64,000 nt of DNA from NCBI RefSeq assembly GCF_000298295.1, contig NZ_AMGM01000007.1, positions 40,977-104,976 of the forward strand, given 5' to 3'. A program made the position numbers and the translations under genes. The stretch is from Cecembia lonarensis LW9 (GTDB taxonomy: Bacteria; Bacteroidota; Bacteroidia; Cytophagales; Cyclobacteriaceae). Positions 43,749 to 52,773 of this stretch are shown one piece after another; position 1 is the first letter of the stretch, and the number at the start of each line of letters is the position of its first letter. The notes below the pieces were generated by a model, which worked only from the letters and a program-made list of their open reading frames with translations, had not been told where the DNA came from and made no database searches.

Positions 43749-44782
43749 TCAAATATTATACGCCAAGTGATTCTAAGCTGGCCTATTCTGTGGGCGTTAC
43801 CTTGGATCGTTTCATCAAAAGTAAACAGGATGATTTTCCTTTTGCTTCAGGAGAACTGTCTCAGTTGCTCAGGGATATAGCCTTGGCGGCAAAGATAGTC
43901 AATCGGGAGACGAATAGAGCAGGTCTGGCTAATATTGTTGGGGCTCTTGGAAATACCAATGTGCAGGGAGAGGAACAGCAGAAGCTTGATGTCATCGCTA
44001 ATATCCGCTTTACAAGGGCTTTGACTAAGGGGGGGGAGGTTTGTGCAATTGTGTCTGAAGAAGATGATGAAGTAATCGACCTCCAAAATAAATCCGGTAA
44101 ATATGTGGTGGCAATCGATCCTTTGGATGGTTCTTCCAATATTGATGTAAATATTTCTATTGGCACCATTTTTTCCATTTATCGCAGGGTCACTCCTGTC
44201 GGAAGCCCCATTCAACCGGAAGATATCATGCAGCCTGGCATGCAACAGGTGGCTGCCGGATACGTGCTCTATGGCTCATCCACCATGTTGGTCTATACCA
44301 CCGGTCATGGTGTCAATGGCTTTACCTATGAGGCTTCATTGGGTGAGTTTTTTCTTTCTCATCCAGACATGAAGGCTCCTGAGGACGGACTGATTTATAG
44401 TATTAATGAGGGGACTTATGATCTTTTTGAACCGGGGTTAAAGGTATACATTGAGCAATGCAAAAAGAGAGAATTTCGGGCAAGATATATAGGAAGCTTG
44501 GTGGCTGATTTTCATAGAAATCTGCTCAAAGGAGGTATATACATATACCCAGCTACGCCAAAGTCGCCATCAGGCAAACTTCGCTTGCTATATGAGGCCA
44601 ATGCATTGGCATTCATAGCCGAGCAAGCGGGTGCAAAAGCCAGTGATGGGGAAAACAGGATTTTGGAGATCAGGCCCACATCCCTGCATCAAAGAACACC
44701 TTTGTATATCGGGTCAAAAGTAATGGTTGGTGAGGCTGAAAGTCTTTTAAGAAAAGAAAGAAACCAAGTTCTGGAAAAGTAA
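43742..44782 (+). CDS. fbp: class 1 fructose-1,6-bisphosphatase
   Basis: A 346-residue gluconeogenic enzyme that removes the 1-phosphate from fructose 1,6-bisphosphate. The metal-binding motif [15 protein letters not shown] (about 122-136) and the active-site region [22 protein letters not shown] (quoted here only by its start GGIYIYPAT and end GKLRLLYE, about 260-281) are intact. EEDDEV precedes the metal site as in the family. Size is normal. It is a single gene. Confidence 0.96.
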   Translation: MKIKYYTPSDSKLAYSVGVTLDRFIKSKQDDFPFASGELSQLLRDIALAAKIVNRETNRAGLANIVGALGNTNVQGEEQQKLDVIANIRFTRALTKGGEVCAIVSEEDDEVIDLQNKSGKYVVAIDPLDGSSNIDVNISIGTIFSIYRRVTPVGSPIQPEDIMQPGMQQVAAGYVLYGSSTMLVYTTGHGVNGFTYEASLGEFFLSHPDMKAPEDGLIYSINEGTYDLFEPGLKVYIEQCKKREFRARYIGSLVADFHRNLLKGGIYIYPATPKSPSGKLRLLYEANALAFIAEQAGAKASDGENRILEIRPTSLHQRTPLYIGSKVMVGEAESLLRKERNQVLEK

Positions 44783-44844
44783 AAGCGTGTAGATTGATAG
44801 GGTTCCGCGGGAGGGTCTTTTGACCTGAACGCGGATTTTCCATT

Positions 44845-45147
44845 TTATAGTCCTTTGTATTTTTGGCGGATCTCCAGTTTCTGAATTTGCCGCCCTACCA
44901 AAGCCGAAGCAAGCTCCTCAGCCATACTGTCCGGATCTGATTCATAGAGGATTTTTTTCAACTTTTGTTCTCCCAGATCAATGCGGTAACAGAGCCCCAG
45001 CAACCTTTCGAAATCTCTGTCCAGCATCCGCTTGATGATGGGACTGAGTAATTTAATCAGCTGTTCTTCATTGAGGTTTTCCCTTATCTCGGGGAGTTCG
45101 AACTCTTTTTTGAAATAGGCAGCAGAGGCCAGTATGATGTCTTTCAT
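44845..45147 (-). CDS. conserved hypothetical protein (100 aa)
   Basis: A small, all-helical, soluble protein. LSPIIKRMLDRDFERLLGLCYRIDLGEQ contains the most conserved-looking part (described as LDRDFERLLGLCYRIDLGE, about 43-61). It is encoded after DUF5606 on the same strand but behind a terminator, so some read-through or an own promoter must serve it. The family is not recognised by name. The gap 44783-44844 holds a weak CCGCGG...CGCGG inverted repeat that may end fbp. Confidence 0.65.
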   Translation of the reverse strand: MKDIILASAAYFKKEFELPEIRENLNEEQLIKLLSPIIKRMLDRDFERLLGLCYRIDLGEQKLKKILYESDPDSMAEELASALVGRQIQKLEIRQKYKGL

Positions 45148-45164
45148 CTGATCTAAAAATTAAA

Positions 45165-45190
45165 AAAGTGGGGATAATAAGCCCCACTTT
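45165..45190 (-). terminator. terminator after DUF5606 gene
   Basis: AAAGTGGGG (45165-45173) pairs with CCCCACTTT (45182-45190). On the minus strand a T-run follows the stem, 4 bp after the DUF5606 stop. Confidence 0.8.
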
Positions 45191-45193
45191 AAT

Positions 45194-45622
45194 TTATTCT
45201 GCTTCTTTATTACTATCTGCTTCTTCGGCCTTGAGCACATCAGGAGCTTCTGCTTTGATGATTTTATACCAAGAGATTAGTTTTTTGATGTCTGAAGGAT
45301 AAACCTTGCTTTCATCGTAATCGGGTAAAATGTGTTTTAAGAAAGCTTTTAGCTCTTCGGCATCAGCATCAGCATCCAAACCCAAATCACCATCAAACTC
45401 TTTGTCGATGTTTTTCATGATTTCCTCTAAGGGAGAAGCGCCTTCCTCTGTCATGGTGTACATGGAAATTTCACCCAAAATAGATACCCGGTGATTTGCA
45501 CCTACTACCAGTTTACTTTTTTTGCCATCCAAGGATTCCAAAATTACCCCTCCCCGGGTTGGTTTCAATACTTTGTATAATCCCGGCTTACCAGATACTG
45601 TGGCTATTTCATTAAATTTCAT
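45194..45622 (-). CDS. DUF5606 domain protein
   Basis: A 142-residue protein with the typical DUF5606 N-terminus (KFNEIATVSGKPGLYKVLKP) and a KOW/SH3-like beta part, followed by an acidic region (DGDLGLDADADAEELK, about 90-105) and the SWYKIIK helix. The alanine- and glutamate-rich tail is disordered-looking. Family function is unknown; it is restricted, to my knowledge, to Bacteroidota. It is likely transcribed on its own. Confidence 0.88.
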   Translation of the reverse strand: MKFNEIATVSGKPGLYKVLKPTRGGVILESLDGKKSKLVVGANHRVSILGEISMYTMTEEGASPLEEIMKNIDKEFDGDLGLDADADAEELKAFLKHILPDYDESKVYPSDIKKLISWYKIIKAEAPDVLKAEEADSNKEAE

Positions 45623-45677
45623 AGTTCCAAATGTTTTAGGCCTGCAAAGATAAAATATCCCCTAAAAAGGCCAAGTT

Positions 45678-46286
45678 TTACTTTTGACTATCGTAATATT
45701 CTTCGACTTCTTCCCCGATGAATGCCAGCAACTCTTCTTTTCCTTCTCCAGTTTGTGCAGAAGTAACATAGTATTGTGGCTCATCCCCGAAAATTTCCAA
45801 ACAGGAATCTAGAAATTTTCGAACATTGGCTGAGGTTTTCTGCTTTCCCTGCTTATCAGATTTCGTAAAAATGAGTACAAATGGGATACCTTGCTCTCCA
45901 CACCAGGTAATGAATTCGATGTCAATTTTTTGTGGGTCCAACCTGCTGTCAATTAATACACAAACGGCCACAAGATTTTCCCTGTGTATCAGGTAGTCAC
46001 TGATCATTTTTTCCCAGGTTGATTGTATACTTTTGCTTACTTTGGCAAAGCCATAACCTGGCAAATCCACAAGATACCAATTGTCATTGATGAGAAAATG
46101 ATTAATCAGCTGGGTTTTGCCTGGTTTTCCAGAAGTTTTAGCCAGATTTTTATTATTGGTCAACATGTTGACCAAAGAGCTTTTTCCTACATTGGAACGG
46201 CCAATAAAGGCAAATTCAGGCATTACCGGAGCAGGACATTTTTTGTAGTCTGTATTGCTTATGACAAAACTGGCTTTCTTGATCAT
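45678..46286 (-). CDS. engB: ribosome biogenesis GTPase EngB/YsxC
   Basis: Start at ATG 46286 (MIKKASFVISNTD); the frame extends to 46358 without family support. The 202-residue GTPase has G1 GRSNVGKSS (about 30), G2 KTSGKPGKTQ, G3 DLPGYGFA and G4 TKSD. It is needed for 50S subunit assembly. It is divergent from ubiE with a 122-bp gap. Confidence 0.95.
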   Translation of the reverse strand: MIKKASFVISNTDYKKCPAPVMPEFAFIGRSNVGKSSLVNMLTNNKNLAKTSGKPGKTQLINHFLINDNWYLVDLPGYGFAKVSKSIQSTWEKMISDYLIHRENLVAVCVLIDSRLDPQKIDIEFITWCGEQGIPFVLIFTKSDKQGKQKTSANVRKFLDSCLEIFGDEPQYYVTSAQTGEGKEELLAFIGEEVEEYYDSQK

Positions 46287-46408
46287 TGCTTTTTTTTTAC
46301 AAAGGTAATCCTTTTGAAAAAAATCGAGGGCTTCAAATACGTATATAATACGCAACATTTTTTAGATGCTCGGGTTTACTTAGTAATATTGCACAAATTT
46401 TAACGTCC

Positions 46409-47131
46409 ATGTCGGTAGTACCATACAAAGAAAAGCAGGAAGGAAAGAAGGAGCAGGTAGCAGAGATGTTCAATAACATCAGCAAAAAGTATGACTTTTT
46501 GAACCATCTCCTAAGTCTAGGGATAGACATCATCTGGAGGAAAAAGGCAGTTAAAATCCTGAAAAAGGATCAACCCAAATTGATTTTGGATATAGCTACA
46601 GGCACAGGTGATTTTGCTATAGAGGCTTTGGCCCTGAATCCAGATAAAATAATCGGAGTCGATATTTCAGAGGGGATGCTCGCTGAGGGCAGAAAAAAAA
46701 TGAAAAAGAAAAAATTGGATCATATCATTGACCTTCAGTTGGGGGATTCAGAGAAGTTATTGTTTGAGGATAATAAGTTTGATGCAGTGATCGTTTCTTT
46801 TGGAGTGAGAAACTTCGAGAACCTCGAGAAGGGTCTTTCGGATATGCACCGAGTGCTGAAGCCAGGTGGGAAAACTGTAATTGTTGAGTTTTCCAAACCA
46901 AAAAAATTTCCTATGAAGCAAGGATATAATTTTTATTTCAAATATATTCTGCCTCAAATTGGGAAATTAGTATCCAAAGACAATTCTGCTTATACCTACC
47001 TGCCAGAGTCGGTACAAGTATTTCCAGATGGGAAAGATTTTCTTGCGATATTGGAAAAGGTAGGTTTTAAAAACACGCAATGCAAACCCTTAACTTTCGG
47101 CATCAGTTCTATTTATGTGGGCGAAAAGTAA
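46409..47131 (+). CDS. ubiE: demethylmenaquinone/ubiquinone C-methyltransferase
   Basis: A 240-residue SAM-dependent methyltransferase that makes menaquinone from demethylmenaquinone, the likely role in this phylum. [20 protein letters not shown] (about 22-41) is the family signature, the SAM motif is [14 protein letters not shown] (about 61) and [12 protein letters not shown] follows. The last 52 bp overlap porT, a pairing that recurs in Bacteroidota. Confidence 0.95.
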   Translation: MSVVPYKEKQEGKKEQVAEMFNNISKKYDFLNHLLSLGIDIIWRKKAVKILKKDQPKLILDIATGTGDFAIEALALNPDKIIGVDISEGMLAEGRKKMKKKKLDHIIDLQLGDSEKLLFEDNKFDAVIVSFGVRNFENLEKGLSDMHRVLKPGGKTVIVEFSKPKKFPMKQGYNFYFKYILPQIGKLVSKDNSAYTYLPESVQVFPDGKDFLAILEKVGFKNTQCKPLTFGISSIYVGEK

Positions 47132-47853
47132 GCCTAACCTTTTGCTTGTTATTATTTATAGGTCATGCCTCCTTTTCTCAGGCCAGGTATGGTGAAATCA
47201 GCAAAGCAGGTCAGGACGACAAATTACTTTCTTATGGTTTTTTTCTTGCAGGGCATACCAATACTTTTAGACTAAGATATAGCGATGCTTTTCTCGATCC
47301 TTCTACAGGTTTGGGAGGAGATATAGAAAGCATTGTTCCTGTGTATAGCGCGGGTTTTTCCTTAGGGTTTTTGGGTATTTTGAGGTTGCACGACCAACTC
47401 AACCTCATGTTTACGCCGAAAATCGGATTTTATGAATTCGTAACAGACGTCAATTTCATGGGTGATGTTGGGACAGCCATTGAGCCTTCAGGAAGGCGAG
47501 AGACATTTGTGGCAGAAGCTACCATGGTAGAATTACCCTTATTATTTAAGTACAAGGCTCAGCGTTTCAATAATAGCAGGATGTTTTTTACTGCGGGTGG
47601 CAGTTATATTTTCAGGACCAAAGACCAGGAAGAAGCTGATTTTGAGGGTTTAGTGAGTACAGGAAGGGATATTACATTGGATTTAGGTGTAGGTTTCGAT
47701 ATGTATTTTAAATTTTTCAAGTTTTCGCCTGAAATTCGGTTTTCTCATGGTTTGTTTAACCTTTATAAGCCTGAAACCACTGACCCTAGGTTTAGAGATC
47801 TCATCTCAGATATTCGAAGAAAATCCATTACACTTTACTTGCATTTTCAGTAA
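47080..47853 (+). CDS. porT: type IX secretion protein PorT, outer-membrane barrel
   Basis: A 257-residue exported barrel protein. The only ATG before the hydrophobic signal segment (about 17-33, ending SFSQ) is at 47080, inside ubiE, so a 52-bp overlap must be accepted. The mature part contains [29 protein letters not shown] and a C-terminal strand ITLYLHFQ, typical for the PorT family. Linkage to ubiE is the usual place of porT/sprT. PorT is needed for type IX secretion; its precise role is unclear. Confidence 0.87.
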   Translation: MQTLNFRHQFYLCGRKVSLTFCLLLFIGHASFSQARYGEISKAGQDDKLLSYGFFLAGHTNTFRLRYSDAFLDPSTGLGGDIESIVPVYSAGFSLGFLGILRLHDQLNLMFTPKIGFYEFVTDVNFMGDVGTAIEPSGRRETFVAEATMVELPLLFKYKAQRFNNSRMFFTAGGSYIFRTKDQEEADFEGLVSTGRDITLDLGVGFDMYFKFFKFSPEIRFSHGLFNLYKPETTDPRFRDLISDIRRKSITLYLHFQ

Positions 47854-47951
47854 ACCCATTAAAATTTCAGCAAATAGATTTTCGTTACTTTTCTTGTCAT
47901 TTTTGATCAAAAGTTCATCTTTGTTGTTCAAGATTAAAAGGCAAATGATGA

Positions 47952-49334
47952 ATGTATAAGATTTTTGGCGTGTTTTTATTGGGCGTCATCCTATGGTTTA
48001 TGCCTGTGCCTGAAGGTATGGATCCTCAGGCCTGGCAATTGTTTACCATTTTTATAGTAAGCATTCTCAGTGTAGTATTTCGGGTATTTTCAATTTTACT
48101 GGCTTCAGTTCTTGGGTTGGTTTTAGCCGTTTTTACACAGACCTTATCTCCGGACCAGGCTTTTTCCGGGTTTTCCAATGATATCGTGTTGCTTATCGTT
48201 ATGGCCTTTTTGATCGCTAAGGCTATGGTCAAATCAGGCCTAGGTATACGTATGGCTTTGTTATTGATTAAGCGTTTTGGTAAATCTGCTCTTGGTCTGG
48301 CTTACAGTCTTTTGATGACAGACATGCTCATTGCCCCAGCATTCCCCAGTAATACTGCCCGTTCTGGTGTGCTTTTTCCAATTGTCTTTTCCGTAGCCCA
48401 AGCAAATGGATCTGATCCCGAAAAAGGCACAGAAAAAAAATTGGGAAGTTACCTAATGTTTACCAGTATGGCAGGCATAGGTTTATCTTCAGCAATGTGG
48501 CTGACCGCAATGGCTGTTAACCCAGTGGGCGCTGCCATGGTTTCGGGTTATGGTGTTGATATTCATTTTGCCAACTGGGTTTTGGCGGCCTCTGTCCCCA
48601 CTATGGTTGCTGCTTTACTTTTGCCATGGGTTTTGTTGAAAGTTTATCCACCTGAGATCAAATTCACACCTTCTGCAGCATCATTTGCAAAGGAAGAATT
48701 AAAAAAGAGAGGGGGAATGAGTAGGAATGAAAAAATCACACTTGGTATTTTTATTTTGCTGGTGATGGCTTGGTCTTTGTCTGAGTTATTTGGGATTGAT
48801 CGCACAGCAACAGCTTTTTTAGGTCTTGGTTTGCTTTTACTGACAGGGGTTTACACCCCCGCGGACATTCGCAAAGAAGGTGAGGCTTTGGTGACCATGA
48901 TATGGTTTGCGATTCTGTTCGCTATGAGTATGGCTTTATATGATTTGGGTTTTATGAGTCATGTAGGCTTATTGATTTCTAAGGAGATTGAGATGCTTTC
49001 GAAACCTTTAGCTTTTCTGGTATTGGTGTTTATTTATGTACTATTTCATTACTTATTTGTCAGTCAGACTGCTCATTTGTTGGCTCTTTTTGGCGTTTTT
49101 ATTAGTGCAGGGGCAGATCTAGGGCTTTATGTGACCGGGCTGGCCTTTATGCTGTTATTTGCCACCAATTATTTTTCCGTCATTACTCCCCAGGGAAGTA
49201 GTTGTAATGTGTTGTATATCAGTAGCGGCTATATTAGTGTGGAGGAGGTATACAAATATGGAGGCTTATTGACTTTGTTCTTTTTTGTGATTTACAATAC
49301 GGTTGGTCTGGCTTGGGTTTTCTGGATTTTTTGA
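47952..49334 (+). CDS. anion:sodium symporter, DASS/SLC13 family
   Basis: A 460-residue membrane protein with about 11 helices. The two conserved hairpin-tip motifs are visible as APAFPSNTARSG (about 132, the SNT signature) and VITPQGSSCN (about 411). The family imports di- and tricarboxylates or similar anions with Na+. The substrate here cannot be told. It is a single gene ending at a bidirectional terminator. Confidence 0.92.
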   Translation: MYKIFGVFLLGVILWFMPVPEGMDPQAWQLFTIFIVSILSVVFRVFSILLASVLGLVLAVFTQTLSPDQAFSGFSNDIVLLIVMAFLIAKAMVKSGLGIRMALLLIKRFGKSALGLAYSLLMTDMLIAPAFPSNTARSGVLFPIVFSVAQANGSDPEKGTEKKLGSYLMFTSMAGIGLSSAMWLTAMAVNPVGAAMVSGYGVDIHFANWVLAASVPTMVAALLLPWVLLKVYPPEIKFTPSAASFAKEELKKRGGMSRNEKITLGIFILLVMAWSLSELFGIDRTATAFLGLGLLLLTGVYTPADIRKEGEALVTMIWFAILFAMSMALYDLGFMSHVGLLISKEIEMLSKPLAFLVLVFIYVLFHYLFVSQTAHLLALFGVFISAGADLGLYVTGLAFMLLFATNYFSVITPQGSSCNVLYISSGYISVEEVYKYGGLLTLFFFVIYNTVGLAWVFWIF

Positions 49335-49370
49335 TGTTGAACGGAATCATGTCTTAGAAATGTGTGATAA

Positions 49371-49402
49371 AAAAAGCCATGCTGTTTCCAACATGGCTTT
49401 TT
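49371..49402. terminator. bidirectional terminator
   Basis: AAAAAGCCATG (49371-49381) pairs with CATGGCTTTTT (49392-49402), with partial pairing inside the loop. It separates the convergent DASS and sugar dehydrogenase genes. Confidence 0.82.
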
Positions 49403-49424
49403 CATTTGAATATCATTTGTTTGA

Positions 49425-50585
49425 TTAACTACCCTGAGGGATCAATTTGATCATCAATCCAGTAGCTTCAGTAACGGCATAAATATAACCGTCCGGACTT
49501 TGGGATACCTGACGGACACGCCCAATGCCATCCAGTAGTTTTTCTTCTCCCACATAAGTAGTGCCGTCCAGTTCTACCCGCGCTACTTGTTGACCGGCCA
49601 AGGCCGCTACTAAGAGATTACCCTTCCAGGCAGGATATCGGTCTGAAGTTACTAAAGTCATTCCACATACTGCAATGGATGGCGTCCAATGTGTAACAGG
49701 TTGCTCCATTCCTTCTTTTTCCGTCAATTCTGTCAAAATGGTACCGTCATAATTGATACCGTAAGATATCACCGGCCAACCGTAATTTTTCCCTTTTTCG
49801 ATCAGGTTCAATTCATCTCCTCCCTTAGGGCCATGCTCTACAGCCCAAATGCGGTCATTTTCGGCATCGTAAATCATACCCTGAGGGTTTCTGTTGCCAT
49901 AAGTCCAAATGGAAGGATTTGCCCCCGGAGTATTGACAAAAGGGTTGTCCTCGGGAATGCTTCCATCATCCTTGATTCTATGAATTTTACCGTGATCATT
50001 ATCCAATTCCTGGGCATTGGTAGGTCGGGAACCTTTGTCTCCATTAGAGAAGTACAGGTAACCTGCATTGTCAAATATGATTCTGGAACCAAAATGTCTA
50101 CCGCCTTTCCATTCAGGCCCGCAGACAAATATTTCCTCTACACTGTGCATGTCATTGCCGTTCAATTTGGCCCTGGAAATTACCAAAACATCTCCTTCTC
50201 CCTCAGGTCTGGAATAAGCCAAGTAAATCCATCCATTGTTGGCATAATCTGGATGTAGGGTGATATCCAACATGCCGGCTTGGTTGATCTCCCTGGTTTC
50301 CGGTACACCTGTCAATTTTTCACCAGTAAATTTATCGTCTTTGAAGACCAGGATTTCACCTTTTCTTTCTACCACGAGCATCCTGCCGTCGGGAAGCCAA
50401 GTCATCCCCCAAGGACTTTCAAATTCTGTGTAAAGGGTGTCCACTTTAAATGTCATTTTGTCGGAGACTGTGGCAAAAGGACTTGGTTCCTGAATGCGGC
50501 TATTTTCTTCTTTTTCTGCGCAGGAAATCAGGCTAACGCTCATCATCCCCAGAAAAAATAAATAGAAACTTTTGATTTTTTTCAT
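49425..50585 (-). CDS. PQQ-dependent sugar dehydrogenase lipoprotein
   Basis: Start at ATG 50585 (MKKIKSFYLFFLGMMS) gives a lipoprotein signal with lipobox SLISC; the longer frame to 50726 is unsupported. The 386-residue protein is a six-bladed propeller of the soluble aldose dehydrogenase (Asd/YliI) type: SPWGMTWLPDGRMLV, ITLHPDYANNGWIYLAY, HFGSRIIFDNAGYLYFSNGD and VEHGPKGGDELN. It oxidises free sugars in the periplasm with PQQ. It is divergent from the TIM-barrel sugar isomerase gene, pointing to a sugar-use locus. Confidence 0.93.
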   Translation of the reverse strand: MKKIKSFYLFFLGMMSVSLISCAEKEENSRIQEPSPFATVSDKMTFKVDTLYTEFESPWGMTWLPDGRMLVVERKGEILVFKDDKFTGEKLTGVPETREINQAGMLDITLHPDYANNGWIYLAYSRPEGEGDVLVISRAKLNGNDMHSVEEIFVCGPEWKGGRHFGSRIIFDNAGYLYFSNGDKGSRPTNAQELDNDHGKIHRIKDDGSIPEDNPFVNTPGANPSIWTYGNRNPQGMIYDAENDRIWAVEHGPKGGDELNLIEKGKNYGWPVISYGINYDGTILTELTEKEGMEQPVTHWTPSIAVCGMTLVTSDRYPAWKGNLLVAALAGQQVARVELDGTTYVGEEKLLDGIGRVRQVSQSPDGYIYAVTEATGLMIKLIPQGS

Positions 50586-50731
50586 GTCATTTTTGCTAAT
50601 TGAAACCTTAAAGCTAATCAATTTCAATGGTATTTGTTCATTCCATTTTATAAGCGGTGGCTTTTTAGTATTGAAACCTTTTTTATGCTCCTCTAGCTTA
50701 ATATCTTTAAACTTTATCAAAAACAATACCT

Positions 50732-51865
50732 ATGAATCAAATATGGATCATGACCTCCGCCTTTGATCAGCTCAATTTGGATCAGACGATCGAAAAAGCA
50801 AATGAGGCAGGGGTGCAAGGCCTGGATGTCTGTGTCTTTAGAAAGGATGGTACCCGGGATGATTTTGTGGCCACACATATGGATTATGATCATTTTACAC
50901 CAGAAACTGCTCAAGAAATTCTTAGCAAATTCAATGCTGCTCAACTGCGTTTATCATTAGGTGCTTTTGAAAATCTTATAGGGGGAGATCCTGGGCACAG
51001 GGTCAAAAATCAAAACCATTTACTCAAATTGATCCGGATGGCTTACTTGATGGGCGGGGATGAAAATGATGTGAAGGTGGGGACGTTTGTAGGCTATAAC
51101 CATGATTTGGGTAATCAGGAAAATGGATTTGAGAAGAACCTGGAGGAGTATCAGAGGGTATTTGCACCCATCATCAAATATGCGGAAGACCTGGGTGTCA
51201 CGGTGCTGTATGAAAATTGCCCGATGGAGGGTTGGCGCTCTTCAGGTTACGGTACGACTTTCAATAACCTGACCGGTGTTTTGGCGGCAAGAAAAATCAT
51301 GTATGAACTCATTCCGAGTCCCAACCATGGGGAAATCTATGACCCATCTCATGACATTTGGCAGAATACCGATCCTGTTTCGGTGATCGAGCACACAGAT
51401 ATCAACAGGTTGAAAAGGATACATGTGAAGTCCACGCGCAATTTGCCGGACCCGTTTTGGGGAAATATGTATCCGATGCAGCGGGTGAAACCGGAATGGG
51501 CGGCCAAAGCAGGTATTCCCTACAGCACCAATGAATGGGATAGGCACCATTATGAGGCAACGTTGCCTGGCTTTGGGCTGGGTGACAGCATGGATTGGAG
51601 AAGGTTTGTGGAGGTTTTACAGAAAATGGGATTCAATGGACCTTTTGAGATTGAAAATGAGGCCAAGCTTTCCAAGCAAACCGGCAAGATGGGTGCAATC
51701 ATGCAGGGAATCAAGGCAGCTGTGCAGAACCTTGCACCGATGTTGTATCCGCTTACCGATGAGGGTTTTGTCTATCCCAAAGCTGAAGTTCAGCCGCTCA
51801 AAGATCTAAACAGAAAGGATGTGCCGGTGGTGAGGATGGAGGAGTTGGTGGGAAGGGGAAAGTGA
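50732..51865 (+). CDS. TIM-barrel sugar phosphate isomerase/epimerase-like protein
   Basis: A 377-residue cytosolic protein of the xylose-isomerase-like TIM barrel superfamily. Likely metal ligands occur in LYENCPMEG (about 155), YDPSHDIWQ (about 206), RIHVKSTRN (about 232) and FEIENEAK (about 306), an E-D-H-E order common in the family. The first residues MNQIWIMTSAFDQL follow family habit. The substrate is unknown but probably a sugar or polyol, given the divergent sugar dehydrogenase and the nearby Gfo/Idh enzyme. Confidence 0.87.
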   Translation: MNQIWIMTSAFDQLNLDQTIEKANEAGVQGLDVCVFRKDGTRDDFVATHMDYDHFTPETAQEILSKFNAAQLRLSLGAFENLIGGDPGHRVKNQNHLLKLIRMAYLMGGDENDVKVGTFVGYNHDLGNQENGFEKNLEEYQRVFAPIIKYAEDLGVTVLYENCPMEGWRSSGYGTTFNNLTGVLAARKIMYELIPSPNHGEIYDPSHDIWQNTDPVSVIEHTDINRLKRIHVKSTRNLPDPFWGNMYPMQRVKPEWAAKAGIPYSTNEWDRHHYEATLPGFGLGDSMDWRRFVEVLQKMGFNGPFEIENEAKLSKQTGKMGAIMQGIKAAVQNLAPMLYPLTDEGFVYPKAEVQPLKDLNRKDVPVVRMEELVGRGK

Positions 51866-52270
51866 AAAGTTAGGAAAAAGAGCCAAGGCAAAAGTAAAAA
51901 GAGCCAAGGGGAATGGAGAGTGAATAATTAATAATGAAGAGTGAATAATGAAGAGTGAAGAATGAAATGTGAGATTCCATTTCCCGACAAGGCCTGAAGA
52001 GCCACGTTGTATTATCCAGGGGCAACGTCCCGGGTAAAAGATCAGGTTTCCATCAGGTAAGGCCTGAATGGCCGCTCTGTATCAGCCTGAGGTAAAACCC
52101 CAGGTTAAGGATCCCGAACCCACCACGTGAGGTCTGAAGGACTGATAGGTGATAGAATGAAAACCCATTAAAAAATTAAGTTCAGGTGACGGTCGAAGCG
52201 ATTATCGTTGTGGCCGCTGCGTGAAACAAAATGCAGTGATGTACCACCGATGGCATGATATGTCTTGCCT
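51866..52270. repeat. non-coding repeat region with 70-bp tandem units
   Basis: No gene is seen in these 405 bp. The first part has GAGTGAATAATGAA words and AAAGAGCCAAGG twice. Then come three units with starts exactly 70 bp apart: AAGGCCTGAA at 51989, AAGGCCTGAA at 52059 and GAGGTCTGAA at 52129, the third cut short. The full units hold a GC-rich inverted repeat (CCAGGGGCAACGTCCCGG in unit 1; CCTGAGGTAAAACCCCAGG in unit 2). The remainder to 52270 is unexplained. Confidence 0.6.
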
Positions 52271-52765
52271 TTATTTTTTAAAAGCCTTGATCAGGTAAAC
52301 AACAATTGTCCCAAAGAGGGTAATCAGGAAGAACGGCATAAAACCCCTTCCCAAACCCACTTGATTTCCCAGTGCATTTTGGATAGTACCATAGGAAGAA
52401 TACAGGAAAGTACAGACGATGATCACATTCAAGGTTCTGATCATACGGGTCGCCATGCGGTACTGCCTTTCTGCATTTTCAGGAGTGATTTCAGTAGGGT
52501 AATTGAAGATATGAGGGACTTTATTGAGGAAAAATAAGCCCGCATAGGTGATCAAACCCATAATGGGCATCATCCAGATCATGCCTTTTCCCCAATAGGC
52601 AGTTACTTGTCCTGAGACATTATAATGTTTGGGAATTCGGTCTGGAAGTTCAGGATAGAAGTAAATTGGAAGCACCAACAGGAGGACAAGGGCCAAAAAG
52701 CCCAAGCCCTCCATGATTTTATCCATAGAGGACCATTGCAGTTTGATGATAGGTCTTTCTGCCAT
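52271..52765 (-). CDS. DUF1648 domain membrane protein
   Basis: A 164-residue protein with four hydrophobic segments (about 18-37, 63-82, 110-128 and 142-160). The DUF1648 signature ELPDRIPKHYNVSGQVTAYW sits between the first two, as in SdpI-like immunity proteins and related membrane proteins. No function is established for this branch. It is 8 bp downstream of the Gfo/Idh gene, so they are one unit. Confidence 0.88.
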   Translation of the reverse strand: MAERPIIKLQWSSMDKIMEGLGFLALVLLLVLPIYFYPELPDRIPKHYNVSGQVTAYWGKGMIWMMPIMGLITYAGLFFLNKVPHIFNYPTEITPENAERQYRMATRMIRTLNVIIVCTFLYSSYGTIQNALGNQVGLGRGFMPFFLITLFGTIVVYLIKAFKK

Positions 52766-52773
52766 TTATTCTT

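Noticed and set aside
44783..44844. tRNA or small RNA in the gap after fbp
   Set aside because: The CCGCGG inverted repeat is short and does not fold as a cloverleaf; at best it is a weak terminator.
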